A stretch of 17,952 nucleotides of DNA from NCBI GenBank assembly GCA_039029915.1, contig JBCCFD010000110.1:1-17952 (forward strand), in the 5' to 3' direction. Of the stretch, positions 1 to 6,785 are shown piece after piece. The notes below the pieces were generated by a model. That model did no database searches. It was not told where the DNA came from and saw nothing but the letters and a program-made list of their open reading frames with translations. This DNA comes from QQUD01 sp039029915 (GTDB taxonomy: Bacteria > Chloroflexota > Anaerolineae > Promineifilales > Promineifilaceae). Position numbers and translations under genes: made by a program. Every line of letters begins with the position of its first letter. The first letter of the stretch is position 1.

Positions 1-824
1 ACCGTCTCCCATTGATAATCAATCGCTGCGTAGCCAGCCGGTTGCCCGCCTTCTGGTGCCGAGCTGTGAAAGACATTGTGCGTCACAAAGTTAGGGGCAT
101 TGTTTTGCCCTTTTGTGGCAAGCGCCTGACGGAACCCATTCGCATCTCCGTATAGCGTATGTTCAAACGGCTTATCTTCGCCGGTTCTGAAATAGCCTTG
201 CTCGGCTGAATAAATAATCCGCGTTTGGAAATCTGAGCTGTTTAGCCGTTGGTTGACGCCATTGCTTGCCCCTGAAAAGGCCAGCCCCGCATCATACATA
301 GCAGGCAGTTCAACATCGATAAGTCGCGCACTGCGAATAGGGCCAATGCTTTCGGGGGCTGTATCGTAAAAGAGTGCAGTAAAGCGCGTCACGCTTCCTT
401 CTGCTGTGTGTTCAAATACGATATCGGCATCATTAAGACCCGCTTGTGGACGCACAAATCCGGGTGGGGCGTTTGATATTTTGACGGTGATTGGGCGCTG
501 TAGCAGCATGGCTGGGTCATCAACCAGCTCTCCCGTTAACAGATTCCGGTTTGTGCCAAAATCTTCCCGACTATTAAGAATAACGGCCGTTTCGTCCTCT
601 TCGGCGGTTGGTGCTTCAGCGACGGCTGGGGGCGTGGCTGTGGCCACAGGCGCAATTGTTGGGGGAGGTGGGAGCGTGGCTTCAATTGTGGGTGTAGGTG
701 GAACGGCCGTTGGTACCGTATCTGCCACAGCGGGCGCATTATCTACCGGTTCGGCAGGCGCTGTCTCTCCACCACAAGCGGCTAAAACAAACACAAGCAA
801 GAACAAACACAAAACCTTCTTCAT
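1..824 (-). CDS. DUF3048 (YerB-like) lipoprotein, 3' end outside window
   Basis: The reading frame runs from ATG at 824 to the window edge without a stop (274 codons visible), so the C-terminus is missing. The N-terminus is a lipoprotein signal: two Lys, a hydrophobic stretch and the lipobox LAAC with Cys17, so the mature protein should be lipid-anchored outside the cytoplasmic membrane. A Pro/Thr/Ala-rich linker of about 65 residues follows (TPTIEATLPPPPTIAP and similar). From about residue 108 the sequence matches the DUF3048 pattern: RPITVKISNAP, RPQAGLNDADIVFEHTAEG, then SIGPIRSARLIDVELPAMYDA. The family includes B. subtilis YerB; its biochemical function is not known. The start is supported by an AAGGAT stretch just upstream and a promoter at 928-956. 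Two AACGGCCGTT copies lie in the linker coding region, both read as Thr-Ala-Val. Family assignment is from remembered motifs. Confidence 0.85.
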   Translation of the reverse strand, partial: MKKVLCLFLLVFVLAACGGETAPAEPVDNAPAVADTVPTAVPPTPTIEATLPPPPTIAPVATATPPAVAEAPTAEEDETAVILNSREDFGTNRNLLTGELVDDPAMLLQRPITVKISNAPPGFVRPQAGLNDADIVFEHTAEGSVTRFTALFYDTAPESIGPIRSARLIDVELPAMYDAGLAFSGASNGVNQRLNSSDFQTRIIYSAEQGYFRTGEDKPFEHTLYGDANGFRQALATKGQNNAPNFVTHNVFHSSAPEGGQPAGYAAIDYQWET

Positions 825-927
825 ATTCAAATCCTTCCAGATAGATCCTCTTCTATTTCTGTTTTTGATGAACGGAAAAGGATCGAACTAAACAAAGCAC
901 ATCAATTCCCGTTCCCCAAAGCAGGGT

Positions 928-956
928 ATTCTGGCAATCAGGCAACTATTTGTCAA
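928..956 (-). promoter_or_regulatory. Sigma70-type promoter for the DUF3048 lipoprotein gene
   Basis: On the minus strand a perfect -35 TTGACA (951-956) is followed by a 17-bp spacer and CAGAAT (928-933, 4 of 6 matches to TATAAT). Transcription would start near 921, giving a leader of about 97 nt before the ATG at 824. No other candidate of this quality lies between 825 and 1096. Confidence 0.5.
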
Positions 957-1038
957 GGAAAGTGGTGCGGTATTAATGCAGAAAAGGGGCAAGGAGGCTC
1001 TTACATGTGGCAGAACTCATTTTTCGAACTGTTCCCCG

Positions 1039-1101
1039 CTTAAGTGTTCCGAAGTTTGTCGCCGTCGTTTTTTTCAAAGCAGGAACTTCGTTTCACTTAA
1101 G
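1039..1101 (-). terminator. Hairpin overlapping the stop codon of the YkgJ-type gene
   Basis: CTTAAGTG (1039-1046) pairs perfectly with CACTTAAG (1094-1101), and inside it CGAAGTT (1050-1056) pairs with AACTTCG (1084-1090); the two stems are separated by a symmetric 3-nt internal loop, with a 27-nt apical loop. The outer arm contains the TAA stop (1097-1099) of the gene ending there. There is no U-tract after the stem on the minus strand, so it may protect the mRNA 3' end rather than act as a classic intrinsic terminator. Confidence 0.45.
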
Positions 1102-1627
1102 ATATTGATTCTGCCCATGCAATGATTGACTGACGTTCGCCAAATTGTTCTTGAATGTGGCGCGTCATGGCGGCAAAGTTCCCAAAGGTGACGCCCTCAA
1201 GCTCACCAGCCTGGAAAAGGTCTTCAATATCTTGGCACCATTGATTGTTGTAACGAGAAACATAGAAGCCGTACATGCGGCAGGCAGCGGGGCGATGCTC
1301 ATAAATAAGACATGCGCCAGCCTCTTCATCAAGCAGTGGACAGGTCACGAACCCTTCTTGATGATTTTTAAGAGCGCTTATTTTTTCTAAAAACTGTGCT
1401 TGGATTGCTGGAGATAGGTTTTGAATACCAACCTGCATTTGCTGCCACTCAACGGCCGTTACTTCCGGCACATGTGCCAATCGCCGACAGCAAGCGTCAC
1501 ATCCTTTCTGACAGGGCCAAATAGGTTTGTTAGTCTGAGCTTCTGACACCCGGTGTTCAATCTCATCATAAATTTGAGACAGCTCTTCATTCGCTTCAAA
1601 AAATGTAATTTTATGGCTTGATTTCAT
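1097..1627 (-). CDS. YkgJ-family cysteine-cluster protein
   Basis: A 176-residue soluble protein of the YkgJ/CxxCxxCC type (zinc- or iron-chelating domain family). The defining cluster is C39, C43, C46, C47 (WPCQKGCDACCRRL), followed by C96 (CPLLD), C106 (CLIYEHRP) and C116 (ACRMYG), the usual spacing for this family, with a further C131. The Cys ligands suggest metal or Fe-S binding; the cellular role of the family is not established. The start at 1627 is fixed because an in-frame TGA lies directly upstream. It follows the coiled-coil gene by 25 bp, so the two are probably co-transcribed. One AACGGCCGTT copy (1451-1460) encodes Thr-Ala-Val. Confidence 0.85.
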   Translation of the reverse strand: MKSSHKITFFEANEELSQIYDEIEHRVSEAQTNKPIWPCQKGCDACCRRLAHVPEVTAVEWQQMQVGIQNLSPAIQAQFLEKISALKNHQEGFVTCPLLDEEAGACLIYEHRPAACRMYGFYVSRYNNQWCQDIEDLFQAGELEGVTFGNFAAMTRHIQEQFGERQSIIAWAESIS

Positions 1628-1652
1628 TCAAACGTGGGAAACTCTTTTGGCG

Positions 1653-2135
1653 TTACTCAGCTGGTTGTTCATGATTAATTTGGGCTTCAGGTTCGTGAAC
1701 TTGAACCTTGTCCATCCCGTTGCGAACGACCGATAGCGAGCGCAACAAATCATCCTCAAGTTTGGCTAGCACCTCAACAACATAGGCATCAGCATCTAGC
1801 CGGAGCGCTTCAGCCTCACGTCGAGCCCGTTCAACAATGTTATCAGCCCGATTTTGTGACGAAGAGGTAATCGAATCCCGCTGAATTAGCTCTTCCGCTT
1901 CTTGCTTGGCAAGTTCGCGAATACGCTCAGCCTCTTCCTTTGCTTGGGCAAGAATGCGATCCTTTTCAGACTCAATTCGATTCGCGCGTTTAATTTCTTC
2001 TGGCACGGACACGCGCATCTGATCCACAATATTAAAGATTTTATCTTCGTGAATCATAAGATAGGCGCTCATCGGGAAACGATAGCTTTCGTTTAAAACT
2101 TGTTCGAGTCGATCAACTAGATGTTGAATATCCAT
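1653..2135 (-). CDS. Conserved coiled-coil protein encoded beside coaD
   Basis: A 160-residue, highly charged protein with no membrane segment. After an N-terminal part of about 45 residues (MDIQHLVDRLEQVLNES), residues about 46-130 form an almost uninterrupted Ala/Glu/Arg/Lys heptad-rich coiled coil (AKEEAERIRELAKQEAEEL; IVERARREAEALRLDADAY). It resembles a family that I recall near coaD in Firmicutes and Chloroflexota, often called ATPase or ATP synthase subunit b-like from its coiled coil alone. It lacks the N-terminal membrane helix of F-type subunit b, and no ATP synthase gene is nearby, so that name is not supported. Function unknown; a scaffold or DivIVA-like role is only a guess. The start has a good AGAGGAAAA ribosome site. 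Likely operon with the YkgJ-type gene. Confidence 0.8.
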   Translation of the reverse strand: MDIQHLVDRLEQVLNESYRFPMSAYLMIHEDKIFNIVDQMRVSVPEEIKRANRIESEKDRILAQAKEEAERIRELAKQEAEELIQRDSITSSSQNRADNIVERARREAEALRLDADAYVVEVLAKLEDDLLRSLSVVRNGMDKVQVHEPEAQINHEQPAE

Positions 2136-2152
2136 ATGGTTTTCCTCTATTA

Positions 2153-2203
2153 CAGTTTTTCGGAAATCTATAGCTGTTTATTATGCAAACAATCCGAAAA
2201 CTG
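2153..2203 (-). promoter_or_regulatory. Leader hairpin upstream of the coiled-coil gene
   Basis: CAGTTTTTCGGA (2153-2164) and TCCGAAAACTG (2193-2203) are complementary with a single-base bulge; the loop is 28 nt. In the minus-strand transcript the hairpin ends just before the AGAGGAAAA ribosome site of the gene starting at 2135, so it could affect translation or mRNA stability. Confidence 0.4.
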
Positions 2204-2274
2204 TTGAGTATTTCGCCAAGCCAGTACAAGAGTTGCGCCTTATGTGCAAAATACGACGTTCCTCAACAACGCTA

Positions 2275-2329
2275 AATCAATATTGATTACTATAATCCGT
2301 ATTATAATGTGTTTTTGATCGGATGTGAA
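2275..2329 (-). promoter_or_regulatory. Near-consensus promoter with downstream 14-bp palindrome
   Basis: On the minus strand TTCACA (2324-2329, 5 of 6) is followed by a 17-bp spacer and a perfect TATAAT (2301-2306). The predicted start is near 2294, giving a leader of about 160 nt for the coiled-coil/YkgJ unit. The perfect palindrome AATCAATATTGATT (2275-2288) lies at about +6 to +19, where a bound repressor would block elongation or clearance; an operator role is an inference. Confidence 0.55.
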
Positions 2330-2492
2330 ATAAAGAAAGGGATAAGGGGTAAAAGATAAAAACAATGCCTTCTACCTGACCATTATTTTGCTCCAGAAGT
2401 TCGCATAAGGTTTAGGTGAGCGAAATACCCGACAGTTTTCCAGAAGTGCTTAACAGATTGTTATGTAAACAATTCAAAAAACGACCCTAGTA

Positions 2493-2543
2493 TTTTGACA
2501 AACTTCTTTTGCTAGGCTAATGAATCCAAACCGTTTGTCAAAA
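2493..2543. promoter_or_regulatory. Inverted TTTTGACAAAC boxes with facing promoter-like signals
   Basis: TTTTGACAAAC (2493-2503) is repeated in exact inverted form as GTTTGTCAAAA (2533-2543). Each arm contains TTGACA. On the plus strand TTGACA (2495-2500) has a 17-bp spacer to TAATGA (2518-2523); on the minus strand TTGACA (2536-2541) has a 16-bp spacer to TAGCCT. The plus-strand promoter would read antisense into coaD. Either a double promoter or a dyad operator is possible. Confidence 0.35.
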
Positions 2544-2549
2544 CCTCAG

Positions 2550-2590
2550 GTTCCGCCACTTGCTGTCTGGCAATCTTTGTTGGGCGGAAC
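2550..2590 (-). terminator. Probable coaD terminator hairpin
   Basis: GTTCCGCC (2550-2557) and GGCGGAAC (2583-2590) form a perfect 8-bp stem with a 25-nt loop, directly after the coaD stop codon at 2592. On the minus strand the stem is followed by CTGAGGTTTTG, only a short U-run, so efficiency may be modest. Confidence 0.45.
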
Positions 2591-2591
2591 A

Positions 2592-3125
2592 CTAGTCTCT
2601 TAACGGAACGGGGCGATTGTATGAATCACCCGCCTCGCCATTAAACCGACGATAAAGCGCTTCCGCAACGACCTCAGGCACCATGCTACTGACATCTCCG
2701 CCGAGAGACGCTATTTCGCGAACGGTTGTACCGCTTAAAAAGGTATGGTTCTGAGCCGTCATAAAGTTGATTGTTTCAATTTCAGGTGCTAATCGTTGGT
2801 TCGCCAGCGCAAGGCGAAACTCAAATTCAAAGTCAGAGAAAACACGCATCCCTCGAACCATTACTTGGCTTTTAGTCTGACGAGAAAATTCAACGGTTAA
2901 GCCCCCGTATTTCATCACTTTGATATTCGTATATTTAGAATCTAGTGACTGTTGAATCATATCAACCCTTTCATCCGCAGGAAAAACAATTGATTTTGTT
3001 GGTTTGTTATGGTCGTAAACGCCCACGATAAGCTCATCAAAAATTGCGGCGGCACGATACATTAAATCAAGATGTCCATTATGTACAGGATCAAAAGTAG
3101 CGGCATATAAAGCTCTGCGGGTCAT
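2592..3125 (-). CDS. coaD: Phosphopantetheine adenylyltransferase
   Basis: CoaD transfers AMP from ATP to 4'-phosphopantetheine to give dephospho-CoA, the penultimate step of CoA synthesis, in the cytoplasm. The 177-residue protein has the nucleotidyltransferase signature near its start (TFDPVHNGH, the HxGH-type motif) and the C-terminal motif in SGTTVREIASLGGDVSSMVP, plus the family block VRGMRVFSDFEFEFRLALAN and RLAPEIETINFM. The catalytic HxGH-type His is present (NGH), while the usual GSFDP is here ATFDP and the usual ISSxxVKE is LSGTTVRE, small deviations. It is about 15 residues longer than typical at the C-terminus (NGEAGDSYNRPVPLRD). It sits 105 bp after recG, an arrangement common in bacteria, though the rsmD gene often found between them is absent. 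An AAGGA stretch precedes the ATG. Confidence 0.95.
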   Translation of the reverse strand: MTRRALYAATFDPVHNGHLDLMYRAAAIFDELIVGVYDHNKPTKSIVFPADERVDMIQQSLDSKYTNIKVMKYGGLTVEFSRQTKSQVMVRGMRVFSDFEFEFRLALANQRLAPEIETINFMTAQNHTFLSGTTVREIASLGGDVSSMVPEVVAEALYRRFNGEAGDSYNRPVPLRD

Positions 3126-3148
3126 GGGAATCCTTGTCCTTGGGTACT

Positions 3149-3182
3149 GATAATTAGATAACTGGTAATTAGGTGATTAGGT
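3149..3182. repeat. Short TAATTAG-type tandem repeats between recG and coaD
   Basis: The spacer holds degenerate tandem units: GATAATTAG, GTAATTAG and GTGATTAG within 34 bp, with a related ATAACTG unit between the first two. The unit length is about 8-9 bp. This is AT-rich microsatellite-like sequence in the leader of coaD; no function is evident. Confidence 0.45.
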
Positions 3183-3230
3183 ATCTTGGTATATTAAATC
3201 GCAATGATTTCTCTACTCTCTTCTTCTTAA

Positions 3231-5864
3231 TTAGCTCACATCCCCAGCAGTCTCCCAAAATCTGGAAACCCGTTCACGGAGCGCTTGGTGTTCTTCCATT
3301 TCTAAATTAGGGTCTTTTTCAACGATAGCACGGGCTTCTTGTTGGGTCATCTCCAACATCTCCATATCGAGCAAGGAGGCAAGTTGCAACTCAGGCAGCC
3401 CGCTTTGCCGACGACCGAAAAATTCACCGGGGCCTCGAATTTCTAAATCTTTTTCAGCAAGCGCAAAGCCATCGTTTGTTTGTTCAAGGGCAGTCAGACG
3501 CTCCTCTGCAACGGCCGTTCCCGCATCAGAAATCAACATGCAATAAGATTGATGTTCACCGCGCCCAACCCGACCGCGCAGCTGGTGAAGCTGAGCCAAC
3601 CCAAACCGATTAGCCCCATCCACCATCATGACCGTCGCGTTGGGAACATCCACCCCCACCTCAATCACGGTTGTGGAAACAAGGATGTCTGTTTCGCCAC
3701 TGTAAAAGGCGCGCATCGCCTCTTCTTTATCGGTGCTTGATAAACGGCCGTGTATCAAACCCAGCTTAAACTTAGGAAAGACCTGTTTTTGCAGACGGTC
3801 ATACTCTTCCACGGCCGATTTTGCATCAACCGCTTCCGACTCTTCAACAAGGGGATAAATGATATACGCTTGACGCCCCTCATCAGCCTGGCGTTCAATA
3901 AAACGATAAGCCCGCTCTCGGTCGCGCGTCGGCATCCACTTCGTGCGAATCTCCTGTCGTCCTGGGGGCATCTCATCTAAAATTGATAAATCCAGATCGC
4001 CATATAACGACAACGCAAGAGAACGGGGAATAGGTGTTGCCGACATGACTAACACGTGTGGTGTGTGCGGCTCTCCGCCAACAATCTCCCCTTTTTCGCG
4101 CAGCGCCTTGCGCTGATCGACACCAAAACGATGTTGTTCATCAATAACGGCAAGCCCAAGATTCTTAAAGTTCACTGCCTCTTGAATCAAAGCGTGGGTG
4201 CCGATTGCAATTTGGACATTGCCCATGGCTAATTCATTATAAATTGTTGTTTTTTCAGCAGCTGGGGTACTACCTGTCAACAGGCGCAGTTCGTATCCTA
4301 GTGGCTCAAGCAAGCGGCTAAGCCCTTGGAAATGCTGTTCCGCTAAAATTTCGGTGGGTGCCATCAGCGCGGCTTGCATGCCAGATTCGACCGTAGCCAC
4401 TATTGCTGCGGCCGCAACCACCGTTTTACCAGCCCCTACGTCCCCTTGTAGCAATCGATTCATGGCGGTCGCCAGCGCCATGTCCCCCAATATCTCGTCA
4501 ATGACGCGGCGCTGAGCGCCCGTTAGCTCAAATGATAGCGCATTACGGAAGCGCACCATGTGTACAGGCTCATTGGGAATGGGGGTAGAGGGGCTACTTT
4601 GCCACTCTTGACGCTGCGTTTGCATCCCCAATTGGAGCAAGAAATGCTCATCAAAAACAAGACGCTTCCGAGAATGGAATAAGGCATCATGATTATCAGG
4701 GAAGTGCTGCTGCTGAATCGCTTGCGGCAAGGAAAACAGGCTGTGTTTCTCTCGAATTGGCTCCGGCAGCGGGTCTGGCACTTTAGCAGCCCACTCTTTA
4801 ACGGCCGTTCTTACAAAATCTCGTAAGCGGTTGCCCGACAGCCCTTGAGTCAGCGGGTAAACAGGCACAATGCGGCGCGTTTTAAGCGGATCGATTTCCA
4901 ACGGTTCCCATTCAGGCGAATTCAACACCAATCGCCCTAAATATTGATCAACCGTGCCGCTTAGCACAATTTGTGAACCAGCCTGTAGCTTATCGGCAAT
5001 CCACGGCTGATTGAACCAGGTGGCCTGTATTTTAGCTGTCCCATCACTCACAACCGACTGAACCACAACCTGATTGTTGCGCGTACGCCGAGCGCGTGTT
5101 TCCCAAATCGTGCCAATCACGGTGACCTGGTCACCAAATTTAAGCTGCTGGATGGGAATCATGCGCGTGTAGTCGTCGTGTCGCCTTGGGAAAAGATAGA
5201 GCAAATCAAGAATAGAGGTGACACCCAGCTTGGTCAGATGTTCACCCACTTTAGGCCCAATCCCTTTAATTTTGGTGACGGTTTGAGCTAAACCTTCCGG
5301 ATCGGGAACGGCCATTTCCATATCAATCTCTGGCAGAGGGTACCACTTACTCGACTTAGGCAATCGCTCCTGTGGCTCTCCCTTCGAGTAGGAAGTCGAT
5401 TTAGACGAACGATTTTGCCTGTCCTGTTTTGGGCGGTTCGTCTGCTCCCGTTTGGGCCTGTTTGACTGTTCCCGCTGGGGTTTCTGATTATCTTGTTGAG
5501 CTCGTTTCTCTTGTTGCTGGGGTTTCGGGTCTCCGCGCTGCGACCGTTTTTCTTGCTTCTGAGGCGGTTGGTCAGGCTTCTTGTCTTGAGGCAGTCTAGC
5601 TTTTCGCGCTTGAATTTTACCGAGCAGATTATCAATCAACTGACCGCGAGCTTCGGGGCCAGGCAGGTTGTTGTAATCCGTTAGCGATTCGGCAATTTGT
5701 TCAACAAGCGCCTTGTCCCCTTCATCAACAGCTTCGCCCCGAGCCTGCTCAACCCAAAAATTAGCGAATTGGCGGATTCCACCAACAACGGCCGTATTTT
5801 TGCACCCGTACGATTTTTCTAACTTTAAAACACGCTCTAAGCGATTAAATGCTTTGCTTTTCAT
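3231..5864 (-). CDS. recG: ATP-dependent DNA helicase RecG with long N-terminal extension
   Basis: RecG remodels stalled forks and branch-migrates Holliday junctions. The 877-residue protein has a canonical core: helix-hairpin-like KIKGIGPKVGEHLTKLGV (about 198-215), OB wedge domain (about 240-325), Walker A GDVGAGKT (474-481), APTEILAEQH (502-511), DEQH Walker B box (575-578), SATPIPRS (608-615), IHGRLSSTDKE, TTVIEVGVDVP and QLRGRVGRGE (761-770), and the C-terminal RecG/TRCF block ending GPGEFFGRRQSGLPEL. Typical RecG is about 690 residues; the excess is an N-terminal domain of about 90 residues plus a Gln/Lys/Arg/Pro-rich, probably disordered linker at about 91-170. It follows degV by 87 bp and precedes coaD. 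Four ACGGCCGT copies lie in the gene. Start ATG at 5864 has only a weak ribosome site, so the exact N-terminus is less certain. Confidence 0.95.
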   Translation of the reverse strand: MKSKAFNRLERVLKLEKSYGCKNTAVVGGIRQFANFWVEQARGEAVDEGDKALVEQIAESLTDYNNLPGPEARGQLIDNLLGKIQARKARLPQDKKPDQPPQKQEKRSQRGDPKPQQQEKRAQQDNQKPQREQSNRPKREQTNRPKQDRQNRSSKSTSYSKGEPQERLPKSSKWYPLPEIDMEMAVPDPEGLAQTVTKIKGIGPKVGEHLTKLGVTSILDLLYLFPRRHDDYTRMIPIQQLKFGDQVTVIGTIWETRARRTRNNQVVVQSVVSDGTAKIQATWFNQPWIADKLQAGSQIVLSGTVDQYLGRLVLNSPEWEPLEIDPLKTRRIVPVYPLTQGLSGNRLRDFVRTAVKEWAAKVPDPLPEPIREKHSLFSLPQAIQQQHFPDNHDALFHSRKRLVFDEHFLLQLGMQTQRQEWQSSPSTPIPNEPVHMVRFRNALSFELTGAQRRVIDEILGDMALATAMNRLLQGDVGAGKTVVAAAAIVATVESGMQAALMAPTEILAEQHFQGLSRLLEPLGYELRLLTGSTPAAEKTTIYNELAMGNVQIAIGTHALIQEAVNFKNLGLAVIDEQHRFGVDQRKALREKGEIVGGEPHTPHVLVMSATPIPRSLALSLYGDLDLSILDEMPPGRQEIRTKWMPTRDRERAYRFIERQADEGRQAYIIYPLVEESEAVDAKSAVEEYDRLQKQVFPKFKLGLIHGRLSSTDKEEAMRAFYSGETDILVSTTVIEVGVDVPNATVMMVDGANRFGLAQLHQLRGRVGRGEHQSYCMLISDAGTAVAEERLTALEQTNDGFALAEKDLEIRGPGEFFGRRQSGLPELQLASLLDMEMLEMTQQEARAIVEKDPNLEMEEHQALRERVSRFWETAGDVS

Positions 5865-5890
5865 ATTCTATCTGTTTATCAAAGTAGACT

Positions 5891-5939
5891 CTAAGGGCTT
5901 TTAGCTTGGCCCTTGGTCATTTTGAGACGAAACCCTTAG
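5891..5939. other. Nested inverted repeats between degV and recG
   Basis: CTAAGGG (5891-5897) pairs with CCCTTAG (5933-5939), and an alternative local stem is AAGGGC (5893-5898) with GCCCTT (5909-5914). The two structures share an arm and are mutually exclusive, as in an attenuator. No U-run follows on the minus strand. Its effect on read-through from degV into recG cannot be judged from sequence. Confidence 0.35.
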
Positions 5940-5951
5940 GGTATAGACGCT

Positions 5952-6785
5952 TTACCGTTTTGATACGCTGGCAAAGCCAACAGCCCCGGCCCCAATGTGA
6001 GTACCAACAGCTGGTCCTACTTCCATAATCGGAATATCTTGTCCGGGAAACATCTCGACTACTTTCGCATGGAGTCTCTCAGCCAAGGGCAATGAATCAG
6101 TATGAACGATCACAACCCGTTCAAAGGGGGCTAATCCTTTCATCAACTCTTGAACGTGTGGAATCGCCTTTTTTTGCGTTCTTACGCGGGCAACGACTTC
6201 AATGGCCCCATCAGCAATCATCATGATTGGTTTGATTTGTAAGAGGGTGCCAAAACCAAACTGTGCCCAGTTGACGCGCCCGCTGCGACGGAGCGCATCA
6301 AGATTGTTAATCATACCAAAAAAGCGCGTATTCGGAATATTCTTATTAAGTAGGCTCACAATTTCATCGTGAGAACGGCCGTTTTGAGCCGCCTCGGCCG
6401 CCAGGATGACCAGCAAGCCAGCCGCCACTGTGACCTGATCTGTGTCAACAAGCGTCACGGGTACATCGGCAGCTTCTGCGCCAACGCGGGCGGCGTTGTA
6501 AGTATTGCTTAACGCATCCGCAATGTGCACAGAGATAATCTGAGTCGCCCCTTCTTGAGCAAGCTGGTTATAGATTTCCGTAAACGTGCCAGCGGGGGGC
6601 GCAGCTGTAGATGGATGCTGCGGAAAGCTCGAAAGCTGATCGTAGAACATTTTCCGACTCATTTCGATCCCATCCACATAGGATTGATCTCCAACATTAA
6701 TAAACACAGGCACAATGGTAATACCTAATTTTTCAGCCATATCTTCTGGCACATCACAGGCACTATCGGCCACAATTTTAATCAT
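5952..6785 (-). CDS. DegV-family fatty-acid-binding protein (FakB-like)
   Basis: DegV/FakB proteins bind a free fatty acid and present its carboxylate to the FakA kinase for phosphorylation to acyl-phosphate, feeding phospholipid synthesis. The 277-residue length is normal. Family landmarks: DSACDVP at 7-13, PSTAAPPAGTFTEIY (58-72, matching the PxTSxPS fatty-acid-site block), the loop ALSNTYNAA with Ser93 at the residue position expected for the ligand-binding Ser, LRRSGRVN, and the C-terminal GPAVGTHIGAGAVGF whose His (about 263) matches the conserved ligand-contacting His. The ATG overlaps the fakA-like stop by one base (TAATG), pointing to translational coupling and a shared complex. One AACGGCCGTT copy (6374-6383) is read as Asn-Gly-Arg rather than Thr-Ala-Val. 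Confidence 0.92.
   Translation of the reverse strand: MIKIVADSACDVPEDMAEKLGITIVPVFINVGDQSYVDGIEMSRKMFYDQLSSFPQHPSTAAPPAGTFTEIYNQLAQEGATQIISVHIADALSNTYNAARVGAEAADVPVTLVDTDQVTVAAGLLVILAAEAAQNGRSHDEIVSLLNKNIPNTRFFGMINNLDALRRSGRVNWAQFGFGTLLQIKPIMMIADGAIEVVARVRTQKKAIPHVQELMKGLAPFERVVIVHTDSLPLAERLHAKVVEMFPGQDIPIMEVGPAVGTHIGAGAVGFASVSKR

Larger units (their letters stand above)
2136..2591. other. 456-bp non-coding gap between coaD and the coiled-coil gene
   Basis: No convincing reading frame is present. The gap is AT-rich and carries a promoter with an adjacent 14-bp palindrome (2275-2329), a leader hairpin (2153-2203), a pair of diverged direct repeats (2153-2203 and 2433-2485), a long-range inverted repeat of promoter-like boxes (2493-2543) and a probable coaD terminator (2550-2590). 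It is by far the most structured intergenic region in the window. Confidence 0.7.

Noticed and set aside
406..891. Plus-strand frame of 161 codons
   Set aside because: It is antisense to the DUF3048 lipoprotein frame, whose lipobox, linker and domain motifs are clear; its Gly/Val-rich product is a shadow of the Pro/Thr/Ala-rich linker.
1653..2135. ATP synthase subunit b
   Set aside because: Similarity is only through the Ala/Glu coiled coil; there is no N-terminal membrane helix and no ATP synthase gene nearby.
4405..4416. GCGGCCGC at 4408 as a member of the palindrome family
   Set aside because: It shares only the CGGCCG core; it is an Ala-rich coding stretch just after Walker A in RecG and lacks the A/T flanks of the family.
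5288..5635. Minus-strand frame of 115 codons within recG
   Set aside because: It is an alternative frame of the Q/K/R-rich linker of RecG and shares its low complexity; no ribosome site or family motif.
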